42,213 nucleotides of DNA from an uncultured Clostridia bacterium. Lineage in GTDB: Bacteria; Bacillota; Clostridia; TANB77; CAG-508. Shown here one piece after another: positions 1-8,082 of this stretch. The notes under the pieces were generated by a model. It ran no database searches. It had not been told where the DNA came from and saw nothing but the letters and a program-made list of their open reading frames with translations. A program made the position numbers and the translations under genes. The stretch's first letter is position 1. Each line of letters opens with the position of its first letter. The stretch is taken from positions 1-42,213 of the forward strand of contig CAQRYF010000007.1 of assembly GCA_948875265.1 (NCBI GenBank), written 5' to 3'.

Positions 1-86
1 TAATTATATATGATTTATATAGTTATGTTTTTTGCATTGTAATAAGATTAAAATTTTGATATACTAATGTTAAAAGGAGAAATATG

Positions 87-422
87 ATGTATAGAGTTTT
101 TTGCGAAAGTTATGAAAATTTCAAAAAGACTTTTAGTGGAGAAAATATAAGATTAAAAAATGCAGAACCTATAGAATTGATTATAAATGTAACTAAATAT
201 AAAAAAGAACAAGAAAAAGAAAGCATGCTATATAAAAAATTATGTGATTTGCTAGATTTTATGTCGAAAAATGTTTTAAAATACCCAAGATTAAAAGCAT
301 TTTTATGGACATTAGAAGCAAGAAACATAAAACCAAAAAAATATAATGTAACAGAACAAACAGAATTAGAAGAGCAAACTAAATTAATTAATTCATTTTT
401 AAAATTAGCTTATTGGTACTAA
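87..422 (+). CDS. Small hypothetical protein, about 111 aa
   Basis: I do not recognise this protein. It is lysine- and glutamate-rich, has no signal peptide or membrane segment, and looks largely helical and cytoplasmic. Two ATG codons lie back to back at 84 and 87. The GGAG at 76-79 is only about four bases from the first and seven from the second, so 87 is preferred. It lies about 90 bp upstream of priA on the same strand, and no terminator is visible between them, so it may be cotranscribed. It contains no CGG codon. Function is unknown; that it is a real gene rests on its ribosome binding site and its length without stops in AT-rich DNA. Confidence 0.6.
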   Translation: MYRVFCESYENFKKTFSGENIRLKNAEPIELIINVTKYKKEQEKESMLYKKLCDLLDFMSKNVLKYPRLKAFLWTLEARNIKPKKYNVTEQTELEEQTKLINSFLKLAYWY

Positions 423-511
423 AATATAGTTTGAAATATCGATAACATAAGTATTGATTAAGTATTTTTAAATTTATTAATTAATAAATAGTTAAACAAA
501 AAGGAGAAAAC

Positions 512-2778
512 ATGGTAGCAGAAGTTATAATAAACAGAACAGCGAAAAAATTAAATAGAACATTTGACTACTCTATTCCTGAGGAATTAGAAGACTTCAT
601 AATTATAGGAAGCAAAGTTTTAGTACCATTTGGAAAAGGTCGGAAAACTAGAAGAAGGCTTTGTAGTAGGAATTAAAGAAAAATCATCGTTTGAAATAAA
701 ACCAATAGCAAAATTAGAAGAAAACTTAACTAATAAACAAATACAACTTAGCAGATGGATGGCAAAAAGGTACTTTTGTAATGTTTCTGACTGTATCAAA
801 CTTATGCTAAGACCAGGGAGTAGAACAAAAAATATAGAAAAAAGAATACAAGATAAAAAAATAAATACAGTTTACTTAAAAAAAGATATAGAAGAAATAG
901 ATTTTTGTATAGAAACAGGAAAAATAAAATCTGAAAAACAAAAGAAAATTATAAACTTCATAAAAGATAATGAAGGAGCAACAATACCAGAAATTGAAAT
1001 GTTTACAGATTGCTCTAGAGCAATAGTAAATACTTTAATAAAAAATGGATATCTTGAAATAATAGAAAAAAAGGTAGAAAGAAACCCTCTTATAAATAAA
1101 GATATAAAAAAAACATCAAATTTGAAACTAACAGAAGAACAAAATAAAGCATATAAAGAGGTAGAACTATCAATAGATAACAATGAATATAAAAGATATT
1201 TATTATATGGAGTAACAGGTTCACGGGAAAACAGAAATATATTTACAATTAATACAGAAAGTTATAGAAAAACAAAAAACAGCAATTGTATTAGTACCAG
1301 AAATATCACTAACGCCACAAATGTTAGATAGATTTATATCACGATTTGGAAAAGAAGAAATAGCAGTATTACATAGTAAACTATCAATAGGAGAAAGACA
1401 TGATGAATGGAATAAAATAAAAGAAGGAAAGTCAAAAATAATAATAGGAGCAAGATCAGCAATATTTGCACCAGTAGAAAACCTAGGAATAATTATAATA
1501 GATGAAGAACATGATAGTTCATATAAATCTGAATCAAATCCAAAATATGATGCAAAACAAGTAGCCAAATACATAGCAAAAGAAAACAAATGCCCATTAT
1601 TATTAGGAAGTGCCACCCCAGACCTAACAACATTCCCATTTTGGTGTCGGGTCTAAAAATGGGAAAAGTGAAGATGAAATTAAAGTTCTAAAGCTAACAA
1701 AAAGGGCTAATAATTCATCTTTACCAGAAGTTACAGTAATAGATTTAAAAGAAGAATTAGCAAATCGGAAATCGATCAATGTTAAGTAGAGAATTATATG
1801 CATCAATAGAAGAAAATCTAAAACAAAAAAGACAAACAATTCTATTTTTAAATAGAAGAGGATATTCAACATTTATAATGTGTAGAAACTGTGGTTATAC
1901 TGTAAAGTGTAAAAATTGTAATATAAGCTTGACTTATCATAGTTATGAGAAAAAACTAAAATGTCATTATTGTGGATATGAGGAAGATTTGGTAAGTACT
2001 TGTCCAGAATGTCATAGTGATAAAATAAGATATTTTGGAACTGGAACTCAAAAATTAGAACAAGAAATACATAAGCAATTTCCAAATGCAACAACAATAA
2101 GAATGGATGTAGATACTGTAACAAAGAAAAATTCACATGAAGAAATATTAAATAAATTTAAAAATGAAGATATTGATATACTAATAGGAACTCAAATGGT
2201 TGTAAAAGGACATCACTTTCCAAATGTAACATTAGTAGGAGTAATAGCAGCAGATAGCTCTTTGAATATAGATGATTATAGAGCAAACGAAAGAACTTTC
2301 CAAATACTAACACAAGTGGCACGGACGAGCGGGAAGAGAGAATTTGCCTGGAAAAGTAATTATACAAAGCTATAATCCAGAAAATTTTAGTATACAATGT
2401 GCTAAAGAACAAAATTATGATAAATTTTATGAAACAGAGATAGCATTAAGAGAACAATTGAAATATCCACCATTTTGCGATATAATATTAATTAGTTTTA
2501 GCAGTAACAATGAAAATGAAATAAAAAATGTTAGTAATGAAGTATATAAATATTTAAAAGCAAATTTAAACAAAGATTTAGAAGAATACAAAATATTTAT
2601 ACCAATGCCATCACCTATAGATAAAATACAAAATAAATATCGTTGGAGAATCATAATAAAAGGAAATATGACTAAAGAAACAAACGAAGTACTAAATAAT
2701 TGTTTAAAGCAAATATATCAAAAGAACTTAAAAACAACAAGAATATCTATAGATATAAATCCAAATAATATGTATTAA
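512..2778 (+). CDS. priA: Primosomal protein N' (PriA helicase), continuous only if five CGG sites are read with a +1 shift
   Basis: PriA is the DExH helicase that restarts stalled replication forks and loads the primosome. ATG at 512 follows AAGGAG. Skipping one C at each of five in-frame CGG codons (641, 1224, 1648, 1766, 2322) gives one 753-residue protein. It has the N-terminal 3'-end-binding domain (VLVPFGKG), Walker A GVTGSGKT (about 233-240), DEEH (about 330-333), a zinc-binding set of cysteine pairs (about 456-500) and motif VI VAGRAGR (601-607). Length and domain order match the family. Without the shifts the first product would stop after some 54 residues. Between the breaks there is no other stop or damage, so ordinary decay is unlikely. 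A REP-like hairpin lies inside the gene at 1633-1665. def follows 21 bp downstream. See the separate recoding sites. Confidence 0.93.
641..644 (+). other. Recoding site 1 in priA: CGGA read as Gly44
   Basis: The in-frame codon GGT is followed by CGG A. Reading C as a skipped base gives GGA AAA CTA GAA GAA GGC, that is GKGGKLEEGFVVGI, which matches the conserved N-terminal strand of PriA. In the unshifted frame translation stops about 11 codons later. Confidence 0.85.
1224..1227 (+). other. Recoding site 2 in priA: CGGG read as the invariant Gly238 of Walker A
   Basis: ACA GGT TCA is followed by CGG G. Skipping C gives GGG AAA ACA, which completes the ATP-binding loop GVTGSGKT and continues as EIYLQLIQKVIEKQK. 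The unshifted frame runs to a TAG at 1329-1331 with a protein unlike PriA. Confidence 0.9.
1633..1665 (+). repeat. REP-like hairpin inserted in the priA coding sequence
   Basis: TTCCCATTTT (1633-1642) and AAAATGGGAA (1656-1665) form a perfect 10-bp stem around a loop containing GTCGGGTCT. Stem and loop closely resemble one arm of the large inverted repeat at 40265-40381, which carries GGGGTCGGGTCTTAAAATGG. It lies in the linker after SATPDLTTF, where PriA homologues vary in length, so it adds about ten residues without hitting a motif. Confidence 0.7.
1648..1651 (+). other. Recoding site 3 in priA: CGGG, inside a REP-like hairpin
   Basis: TTT TGG TGT is followed by CGG G. The unshifted frame stops two codons later (GTC TAA). 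Skipping C gives GGG TCT AAA AAT GGG and leads into DEIKVLKLTKRAN, which is PriA-like. Here the CGGG belongs to an inserted REP-like sequence, so the glycine is in a variable linker and not a conserved residue. Confidence 0.75.
1766..1769 (+). other. Recoding site 4 in priA: CGGA read as Gly418
   Basis: GCA AAT is followed by CGG A. Skipping C gives GGA AAT CGA TCA ATG TTA AGT, that is ANGNRSMLS, matching the conserved GNRSxLS of PriA. The unshifted frame stops seven codons after the CGG. Confidence 0.88.
2322..2325 (+). other. Recoding site 5 in priA: CGGA read as Gly603 of motif VI
   Basis: CAA GTG GCA is followed by CGG A. Skipping C gives GGA CGA GCG GGA AGA, completing VAGRAGR, the arginine-finger motif of the helicase. 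A second CGG eight bases on (2330-2332) is out of frame and needs no shift. Confidence 0.9.
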
Positions 2779-2799
2779 AATAAAGAGGGGGAAAATAAA

Positions 2800-3276
2800 A
2801 TGGCAATAAGGAAATTAAGATATGAAGGTGACGACATATTAAAGAAAAAATCTAGAGAAGTAGAAGAAATTGATGATAAATTACAAACTTTAATAGATGA
2901 TATGATAGAAACAATGCATAAATACAATGGAGTAGGATTAGCAGCAGTTCAAGTAGGGATATTAAAAAGAGTAGTTGTTATTGATTTATATGATGATAAC
3001 GGTCCGATTGTCTTAATAAATCCAGTAATAATAAAAACTAAAGGAGAACAAGAAGTAGATGAAGGATGTCTAAGCTTTCCAAATAAATTTGCAAAAGTGA
3101 TTAGACCAGCTGAAGTAATAGCAGAATATACTAATAGAAATGGAAAACATATGAGAGTAAAAGCAAAAGAATTATTAGCACAAGCCATATGCCATGAACT
3201 AGATCATTTGGATGGAGAGGTTTTTGTAGATAAAATACTTCCAGGAACGTTAGAATATATAGAACCAGAAAAATAA
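2800..3276 (+). CDS. def: Peptide deformylase
   Basis: Removes the formyl group from the N-terminal methionine of new proteins; a cytoplasmic Fe/Zn enzyme. All three family motifs are present in the 158-residue protein: GVGLAAVQVG (usual form GVGLAAPQVG) near residue 46, EGCLSFP near 88 with the metal-binding cysteine, and HELDH near 129 with two metal-binding histidines and the catalytic glutamate. The start has a strong AGAGGGGG site. It lies between priA and fmt; def-fmt is a common pairing, since Fmt adds the formyl group that Def removes. Length is normal for the family. Confidence 0.96.
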   Translation: MAIRKLRYEGDDILKKKSREVEEIDDKLQTLIDDMIETMHKYNGVGLAAVQVGILKRVVVIDLYDDNGPIVLINPVIIKTKGEQEVDEGCLSFPNKFAKVIRPAEVIAEYTNRNGKHMRVKAKELLAQAICHELDHLDGEVFVDKILPGTLEYIEPEK

Positions 3277-3286
3277 AACTATGATA

Positions 3287-3322
3287 AAAGTTGCCAAAAG
3301 GAAGACCTATTTTGGTAACTTT
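3287..3322 (+). promoter_or_regulatory. Intercistronic hairpin between def and fmt
   Basis: AAAGTTGCCAAAA (3287-3299) pairs with TTTTGGTAACTTT (3310-3322), with one G-T pair. No T-run follows and the fmt ribosome binding site begins about ten bases later, so it looks more like an RNA-processing or stabilising stem than a terminator. Function is inferred only from position. Confidence 0.45.
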
Positions 3323-3342
3323 ATAAAAAGGAGAGAACCTAA

Positions 3343-4299
3343 ATGAAAATATTATTTATGGGAACACCTGATTTTGCGAGAGAATCTTTAGAATCAGTTT
3401 GGAATGCTGGATATGAGATTTTAGGTGTTGTTACAAATCCAGACAAACCAAAAGGAAGAGGGATGAAAATGATGCCTTCTCCAGTAAAAGAATTTGCAAT
3501 TGAAAAAGATATGAATGTATATCAACCTCAAAAAGTAAAAGGAAATGAGGAATTTATAGAAGAAATAAAAACTCTAAACCCAGATGTAATTTGTGTTGTA
3601 GCATATGGGAAGATATTACCAAAAGAAATTTTAGAAATACCAAAACTTGGATGTATAAATGTTCATGGGTCATTACTTCCAAAATACAGAGGGGCCGCAC
3701 CAATCCAATGGGCAGTTTTAAATGGGGATAAAACAACAGGAATAACTACAATGTATATGGATATAGGAATGGACACAGGAGATATGATTTTAAAACAAGA
3801 AGTAGAAATTGGTAAAAATGAAACAACAGGAGAATTATGGGATAGACTTTCTAAAATAGGTGGAGAATTATTAGTAGAAACATTAAAACAAATAGAAAAG
3901 GGAATAGCTCCAAGAGAAAAACAAGGAGAAGATTTTTCTATGGCTCCAATGCTTAATAAAGAAATGGCAAAAATAGACTGGGATAATAAAACAGCACAAG
4001 AAATTAAAAATCTAGTAAGAGGATTAAATCCAATCATGGGAGCATATACATTCTTAGATGGTAAAAAGATTAAGTTTTGGAAAGTTGAAGCCATATCAAA
4101 TGAAGAAATAAGTACTCAAAATACTGAAGGATTAAAAAATGGCACTGTAGTTGTTTCAAGTCCAAAAGATGGTTTGTTTATAAAAGCAAAAGAAGGTATA
4201 TTAAAAGTATTAGAAATTCAAGGTGAAAATGCTAAAAGAATGCCTGTACAAGATTTCTTGAGAGGAAATTCAATTGAAGTGTTTAAAGTGTTTGAATAA
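3343..4299 (+). CDS. fmt: Methionyl-tRNA formyltransferase
   Basis: Transfers a formyl group from 10-formyl-THF to initiator Met-tRNA in the cytoplasm. The 318-residue protein starts with the family signature MKILFMGTPDFA. It contains INVHGSLLPKYRGAAPIQWA, with the catalytic Asn-His, and MDTGDMI with the catalytic Asp region. The C-terminal tRNA-binding domain follows from about residue 205. The AAAAGGAGAG site and ATG at 3343 fit. It is functionally linked to def upstream and to the formate-THF ligase at 8822 that supplies formyl-THF. Confidence 0.97.
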   Translation: MKILFMGTPDFARESLESVWNAGYEILGVVTNPDKPKGRGMKMMPSPVKEFAIEKDMNVYQPQKVKGNEEFIEEIKTLNPDVICVVAYGKILPKEILEIPKLGCINVHGSLLPKYRGAAPIQWAVLNGDKTTGITTMYMDIGMDTGDMILKQEVEIGKNETTGELWDRLSKIGGELLVETLKQIEKGIAPREKQGEDFSMAPMLNKEMAKIDWDNKTAQEIKNLVRGLNPIMGAYTFLDGKKIKFWKVEAISNEEISTQNTEGLKNGTVVVSSPKDGLFIKAKEGILKVLEIQGENAKRMPVQDFLRGNSIEVFKVFE

Positions 4300-4334
4300 C
4301 AAAATGTAAAGGATGAAATTTGAAGGAGGTTTAG

Positions 4335-4991
4335 ATGAAAGATAAATATAAAATGACACAAGAAAATAATATATTGATGGCAAAAAGATTATTAGTAGAC
4401 GCTGTATATAAAAGTGCAAATTTAGAAGGAATTGCGGTAACATTTGCTGAAACTAATGATATTCTTAATGATGTGAATGTAGAAAATATAAAACCGTCAG
4501 AGGTTTCAAAGGTATTTTGTTTAAGAGATGCTTGGAAATATATAATTGACAATGTAAATAGTGATATACATTTAGGATTTATACAAGAAGTTCATAGTTT
4601 AGTTGCTAAGGGAGAATTACAATATAGTGAATTAGGAGTTTTGAGAAAAGAAGGGGTACTTATTAGTGGAACAAAATGGAGACCAGAACTGCCAGAAGTT
4701 AATAAGTTACATAAAGAATTAAATCAAATACAATCTATTAAGAATAATACAGATAGAGCATTAACTATAATGCTATGGATTATGAGAAGTCAAATGTTTA
4801 AAGATGGAAACAAAAGAGTTGCTACTATGATTTGTAACAAAATATTAATTGAAAATGGAAATGGGATTATGTCTATACCAGTAGAATTAGATGGTAAATT
4901 TAAAACTTTATTAGTTGAATATTATGAAACAAACAATATGGAAGAAATTAAAAAATGGATATATGATAATTGCATAGATGGAGTAGAATAG
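4335..4991 (+). CDS. Fic family protein with N-terminal inhibitory helix and Gln in place of the catalytic His
   Basis: Fic enzymes usually transfer AMP or another nucleotide part to target hydroxyls. The 218-residue protein has the N-terminal inhibitory motif SANLEG (pattern S/T-x-x-x-E-G/N) and a core motif MFKDGNKR. In the canonical motif HPFxDGNxR the His acts as the base; here the aligned residue is Gln (RSQMFKDGNKR). The phosphate loop DGNKR is kept. The protein may therefore be a variant subgroup or lack AMP-transfer activity. The start follows AAGGAGG. It stands downstream of fmt and upstream of the Asp23 operon, with a terminator at 5041 after it. Fold assignment is firm; activity is uncertain. 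Confidence 0.85.
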   Translation: MKDKYKMTQENNILMAKRLLVDAVYKSANLEGIAVTFAETNDILNDVNVENIKPSEVSKVFCLRDAWKYIIDNVNSDIHLGFIQEVHSLVAKGELQYSELGVLRKEGVLISGTKWRPELPEVNKLHKELNQIQSIKNNTDRALTIMLWIMRSQMFKDGNKRVATMICNKILIENGNGIMSIPVELDGKFKTLLVEYYETNNMEEIKKWIYDNCIDGVE

Positions 4992-5040
4992 ATTTATTAT
5001 GAAAATTTAGTGAAAATAGTTGTAAAAAAAGGAAAAGATT

Positions 5041-5076
5041 GATATACTTATAACATACTTTAAGTATATCTTTTTT
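5041..5076 (+). terminator. Rho-independent terminator before the Asp23 operon
   Basis: GATATACTTA (5041-5050) and TAAGTATATC (5061-5070) form a perfect 10-bp stem followed by six T. It ends the fmt-Fic transcript. The Asp23 ribosome binding site AAAGGAGG starts right after the T-run, so it could also act as an attenuator in its leader. Confidence 0.75.
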
Positions 5077-5091
5077 AAAGGAGGAATTCAT

Positions 5092-5553
5092 ATGAGTGAA
5101 GAAAATAAAGAAATAGAAGAAAACGGAGAAGTTGTAGAATTAGAAGAAGAAATAAAAACAGAAAATGAAGGAATAAAAATATCAGACGATGTTGTAGCTG
5201 TAATAGCTGGAGTTGCTGTATCAGAAGTACCAGGAGTTGCTGGAATGGCAGGAGGATTTGCAGGAGGAATAACAGAAGTATTTAGTGGAAAGAAAAATCT
5301 TGCTAAAGGAATAAAAGTAGATATTGCAGATACAGATGTAAAAATAGATGTAAATATTATTGTAGAATATGGATCAAGAATACCAGATGTAGCTTTTGAA
5401 ATTCAAAATAGAGTAAAAAAAGCAGTTGAAGGAATGACTGGATTAAATGTTGAAGAAGTTAATGTTCATGTTCAAGGTGTCAATACAGATATTGTAAAAG
5501 AAGAAATGACTGAAGAAAGTGAAACATCAGAAGAATCAAATAAAGAAGAATAA
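5092..5553 (+). CDS. Asp23/Gls24 family envelope stress protein
   Basis: Asp23-type proteins sit at the inner face of the membrane, anchored by AmaP, and are linked to cell-envelope homeostasis. The 153-residue protein has acidic tails and a central Asp23 domain (about 28-128) with the typical SDDVVAVIAGVAVSEVPGV start and a VNVHVQGV-type end. Strong AAAGGAGG start. It is the first gene of a run with AmaP (5594) and a small DUF2273 protein (6171), the same arrangement as in staphylococci and clostridia. Placement next to nusB is also common. Confidence 0.92.
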   Translation: MSEENKEIEENGEVVELEEEIKTENEGIKISDDVVAVIAGVAVSEVPGVAGMAGGFAGGITEVFSGKKNLAKGIKVDIADTDVKIDVNIIVEYGSRIPDVAFEIQNRVKKAVEGMTGLNVEEVNVHVQGVNTDIVKEEMTEESETSEESNKEE

Positions 5554-5593
5554 TAAAAATAGTAATTTATAAAAATAAGAAGGAGAAAATAAA

Positions 5594-6142
5594 ATGAAAA
5601 TTTTAGAAAAGATCACATTAATTATATATTCTAATATAATGTTAATATTATCAATCATATTATGTCTATTAGTATTTGGATGGCTAGATATGGGATTGGT
5701 AGGAAATATTACAAGAGATTTAATAACAGGAGAAACATCAAGTAAAGTAATACTTGGAGCAAGCGTTGTATTTATATTACTTTCAATAAAATGTATATTT
5801 TTTGATTCAACATCAAGAGAACAAATAAAAGAAAGACAAGGAGTCTTATTAGAAAACGAAAGCGGAAAACTTATGATTTCTAAAGAAACAATAGAAAATT
5901 TAGTAAATTCAGTAGCTTTAAATTTCCAAAGTGCTGAAGAAGTAACAACAAGAGTTGAATTAGATAAAGAAAATAATGTGAAAGTTTATATAAACTTAAT
6001 TGTAAGTTCAGATGTAATAATAAAAGAATTGTCAGCAAATCTTCAAAATAAAATAAAAGAAAAAATAAAAATGGCAACAGATTTAGAAGTTAAAGAAGTA
6101 AATATAACAGTAAAAAAAGTAGCTCCAAAACAAGAAGCATAA
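5594..6142 (+). CDS. amaP: Alkaline shock response membrane anchor protein AmaP
   Basis: Integral membrane anchor that holds Asp23 at the membrane. The 182-residue protein has two predicted membrane segments (about residues 8-32 and 54-72) and then a C-terminal Asp23-like domain of alternating strands ending VKEVNITVKKV. AAGAAGGAG precedes the ATG. The gene follows Asp23 by 40 bp and precedes the DUF2273 gene. Family assignment rests on topology plus operon context. Confidence 0.88.
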   Translation: MKILEKITLIIYSNIMLILSIILCLLVFGWLDMGLVGNITRDLITGETSSKVILGASVVFILLSIKCIFFDSTSREQIKERQGVLLENESGKLMISKETIENLVNSVALNFQSAEEVTTRVELDKENNVKVYINLIVSSDVIIKELSANLQNKIKEKIKMATDLEVKEVNITVKKVAPKQEA

Positions 6143-6170
6143 TTAATATAACGAAAGGATTGAATATAAA

Positions 6171-6374
6171 ATGAATAGTTTTAAAGATTTTTGGAATCAA
6201 TTTAAAGGTGCAATAATAGGGGGAATAATAGCTATTTTAATATTAATAACGCGTTTACATGATTTAATATTAGCAATTGTAGTATTAATATTAGGAGCAT
6301 TTATAGGAAACTATGTACAACAAAATAAAGAGGAAGTAAAAACAAAATTAAAAGGATTTATAGACAAAATGTAA
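6171..6374 (+). CDS. DUF2273 family small membrane protein
   Basis: A 67-residue protein with a hydrophobic hairpin: two membrane segments (about 14-30 and 31-48) between a basic amphipathic start (NSFKDFWNQFKG) and a basic tail. This matches the small DUF2273 protein that accompanies Asp23 and AmaP in many Firmicutes. Its biochemical role is unknown. It starts 28 bp after amaP with GAAAGGA and nusB follows after 17 bp, so it is in the same transcript. Confidence 0.85.
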   Translation: MNSFKDFWNQFKGAIIGGIIAILILITRLHDLILAIVVLILGAFIGNYVQQNKEEVKTKLKGFIDKM

Positions 6375-6391
6375 TATAGAAAGGAAATAAT

Positions 6392-6793
6392 ATGAATAGA
6401 TCAGCTATAAGAGAACAAGCTTTTAGAATAATATATAGTTTAGAAATACAAAAACTAGAAAACTTAGAAGAACAAATACAAATATATTTAGAAAGCAATG
6501 AAATAACAGATAAAAATGCACAAGAATATATAAAAGATGCAGTTTTAGGAATAGAAAATCATAAAGAAGAAATCATAAATCATATAGAAAAAAATTTAAA
6601 AACAGATTGGAAAATTGATAGAATATCTAAAATAGACTTATCTATATTAAAACTTGCTATTTATGAGATAAAATATAAAGAGATTCCATTTAAAGTGGTT
6701 ATAAATGAAGCAGTAGAACTTGCAAAAAAATACGGAGAAGAATCATCTAAAAATTTTGTAAATGGAATTTTAGGTAGTATTATAAAACAATAA
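6392..6793 (+). CDS. nusB: Transcription antitermination factor NusB
   Basis: RNA-binding all-helical protein that works with NusE in rRNA transcription antitermination. At 133 residues it has family length. It opens with MNRSAIREQAFRIIYSLE and ends with the conserved block around INEAVELAKKYGEESSKNFVNGILG, the most conserved part of NusB. AGAAAGGA start. Last gene of the Asp23-AmaP-DUF2273-NusB run, followed by a terminator at 6811. Confidence 0.96.
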   Translation: MNRSAIREQAFRIIYSLEIQKLENLEEQIQIYLESNEITDKNAQEYIKDAVLGIENHKEEIINHIEKNLKTDWKIDRISKIDLSILKLAIYEIKYKEIPFKVVINEAVELAKKYGEESSKNFVNGILGSIIKQ

Positions 6794-6810
6794 GCTTACT
6801 TGCAATATAG

Positions 6811-6848
6811 ACGTTTCTTAATTAAACTCCAATTAGGAAACGTTTTTT
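6811..6848 (+). terminator. Rho-independent terminator after nusB
   Basis: ACGTTTCTTAATT (6811-6823) pairs with AATTAGGAAACGT (6831-6843) with one mismatch, followed by a run of six T. It separates nusB from the xseA operon. Confidence 0.85.
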
Positions 6849-6863
6849 AATGAAAGGAATAAA

Positions 6864-6875
6864 ATGAAATTATGA
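6864..6875 (+). other. Three-codon mini-ORF overlapping the xseA start
   Basis: ATG AAA TTA TGA at 6864-6875 ends in a TGA that overlaps the xseA ATG at 6872 as ATGA. The GAAAGGAA at 6852-6859 is correctly spaced for the mini-ORF and about 14 bases from 6872. Translation may start on the mini-ORF and re-initiate on xseA, or xseA may start elsewhere. Confidence 0.35.
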
Positions 6876-8065
6876 AATATGCAGATATGGCAATAAGTGT
6901 TTCTGATTTAAATAAATATATAAAAGATAAAATAGCTAATGACGAATATTTAAATAATATATTGATAAAAGGTGAAATATCTAACTTTAAGAACCATTAT
7001 ACAGGACATATGTATTTTACACTTAAAGATGAAGATAGCTTGATAAAATGTATAATGTTTAAATCATATGCCCAAAAATTAAATTTCATGCCAAAAGACG
7101 GGATGAAAGTTATGGTATTTGGAGGAGTTTCTGTTTTTGAAAGAGATGGTGTTTATCAAATATATGTAAAAGCAATGGAAGAAGATGGGCTAGGAGATTT
7201 ATATACAAAATATCAAGAACTGAAACAAAAATTGGATGAACAAGGTTTATTTGATGAACAACATAAAATGACAATTCCATTAATGCCAAAAGTAGTAGGA
7301 GTATTAACTTCACAAACAGGATCAGTAATAAGAGATATAATAAATGTATCAACAAGAAGAAATCCAAATGTTTATATTAGACTATTACCAGTTCCAGTTC
7401 AAGGAGAAGGTGCAGCAGAAAAGATAGCTTATGGAATTGAATATATGAATAGAAATAAATTAGCAGATGTACTAATTATAGCAAGAGGAGGAGGTTCTTT
7501 AGAAGATTTATGGCCTTTTAATGAGGAAATTGTAGCTAATAGTATATATAATTCAGAAATACCAATAATCTCTGCAGTAGGACATGAAACAGATTTTACT
7601 ATAGCAGATTTTGTTGCAGATTTAAGGGCACCAACGCCATCTGCAGCTGCTGAACTTGCAGTACCAGATATATATGAAATAGAACAGAAAATAAACACAT
7701 ATCAAAATAGATTAAGGATATCTTTGATAAAAAAAGTAGAATTAATGAGAATGAGATATGAAAAATGTATGTCTAGTTCAGTATTTAAAGAACCAACAAG
7801 GAGAATTAATGATAATTATATAAGATTAGATAATTATATTAAACAATTAGAAAATATTATTAAAACAAAACAAGAAAAAGAAAAAACAAAATATGTAGAA
7901 TTAGTTGCAAAATTAGATACATTAAGCCCATTAAAAACATTAACAAGAGGATATTCGATAGTAGAAAAAGGCGATAAAATAATTAAAAGTAAAAATGAAA
8001 TTTTAAAGGGTGATATTATGAATTTAAGATTTGTAGATGGTAGTGTACAAGTAGAAGCTAAATAA
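6872..8065 (+). CDS. xseA: Exodeoxyribonuclease VII large subunit
   Basis: Catalytic subunit of exonuclease VII, which degrades single-stranded DNA from both ends in complex with several XseB subunits. The 397-residue protein has the N-terminal OB fold (ISVSDLNKYI, GEISNF, GHMYFTLKD). The catalytic domain follows (VVGVLTSQTGSVIRDI, RGGGSLEDLWPFNEE, SAVGHETDFTIADFVADLRAPTPSAAAE), then a coiled coil (about 270-345) that binds XseB, and a C-terminal cap with LTRGYSIV. Start at 6872 is the first in-frame ATG; an ATG at 6887 (MAISVSDL) would match many homologues equally well. xseB follows by 17 bp. Confidence 0.95.
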   Translation: MKYADMAISVSDLNKYIKDKIANDEYLNNILIKGEISNFKNHYTGHMYFTLKDEDSLIKCIMFKSYAQKLNFMPKDGMKVMVFGGVSVFERDGVYQIYVKAMEEDGLGDLYTKYQELKQKLDEQGLFDEQHKMTIPLMPKVVGVLTSQTGSVIRDIINVSTRRNPNVYIRLLPVPVQGEGAAEKIAYGIEYMNRNKLADVLIIARGGGSLEDLWPFNEEIVANSIYNSEIPIISAVGHETDFTIADFVADLRAPTPSAAAELAVPDIYEIEQKINTYQNRLRISLIKKVELMRMRYEKCMSSSVFKEPTRRINDNYIRLDNYIKQLENIIKTKQEKEKTKYVELVAKLDTLSPLKTLTRGYSIVEKGDKIIKSKNEILKGDIMNLRFVDGSVQVEAK

Positions 8066-8082
8066 TAGAGGAGGGAAAATAA

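Noticed and set aside
630..1331. Separate short genes for each priA, recJ, relA or cwlJ piece
   Set aside because: The pieces lack their own ribosome binding sites, join exactly at conserved motifs and together give full-length family proteins.
2330..2332. A sixth recoding site in priA
   Set aside because: After the shift at 2322 this CGG is out of frame (GCG GGA), and no correction is needed.
512..2778. priA as a decayed pseudogene
   Set aside because: All five breaks are the same kind (an extra C in front of a GGR codon) and every helicase motif is otherwise intact. The same pattern recurs in recJ, relA and cwlJ. Real decay in this window (ogt) looks different.
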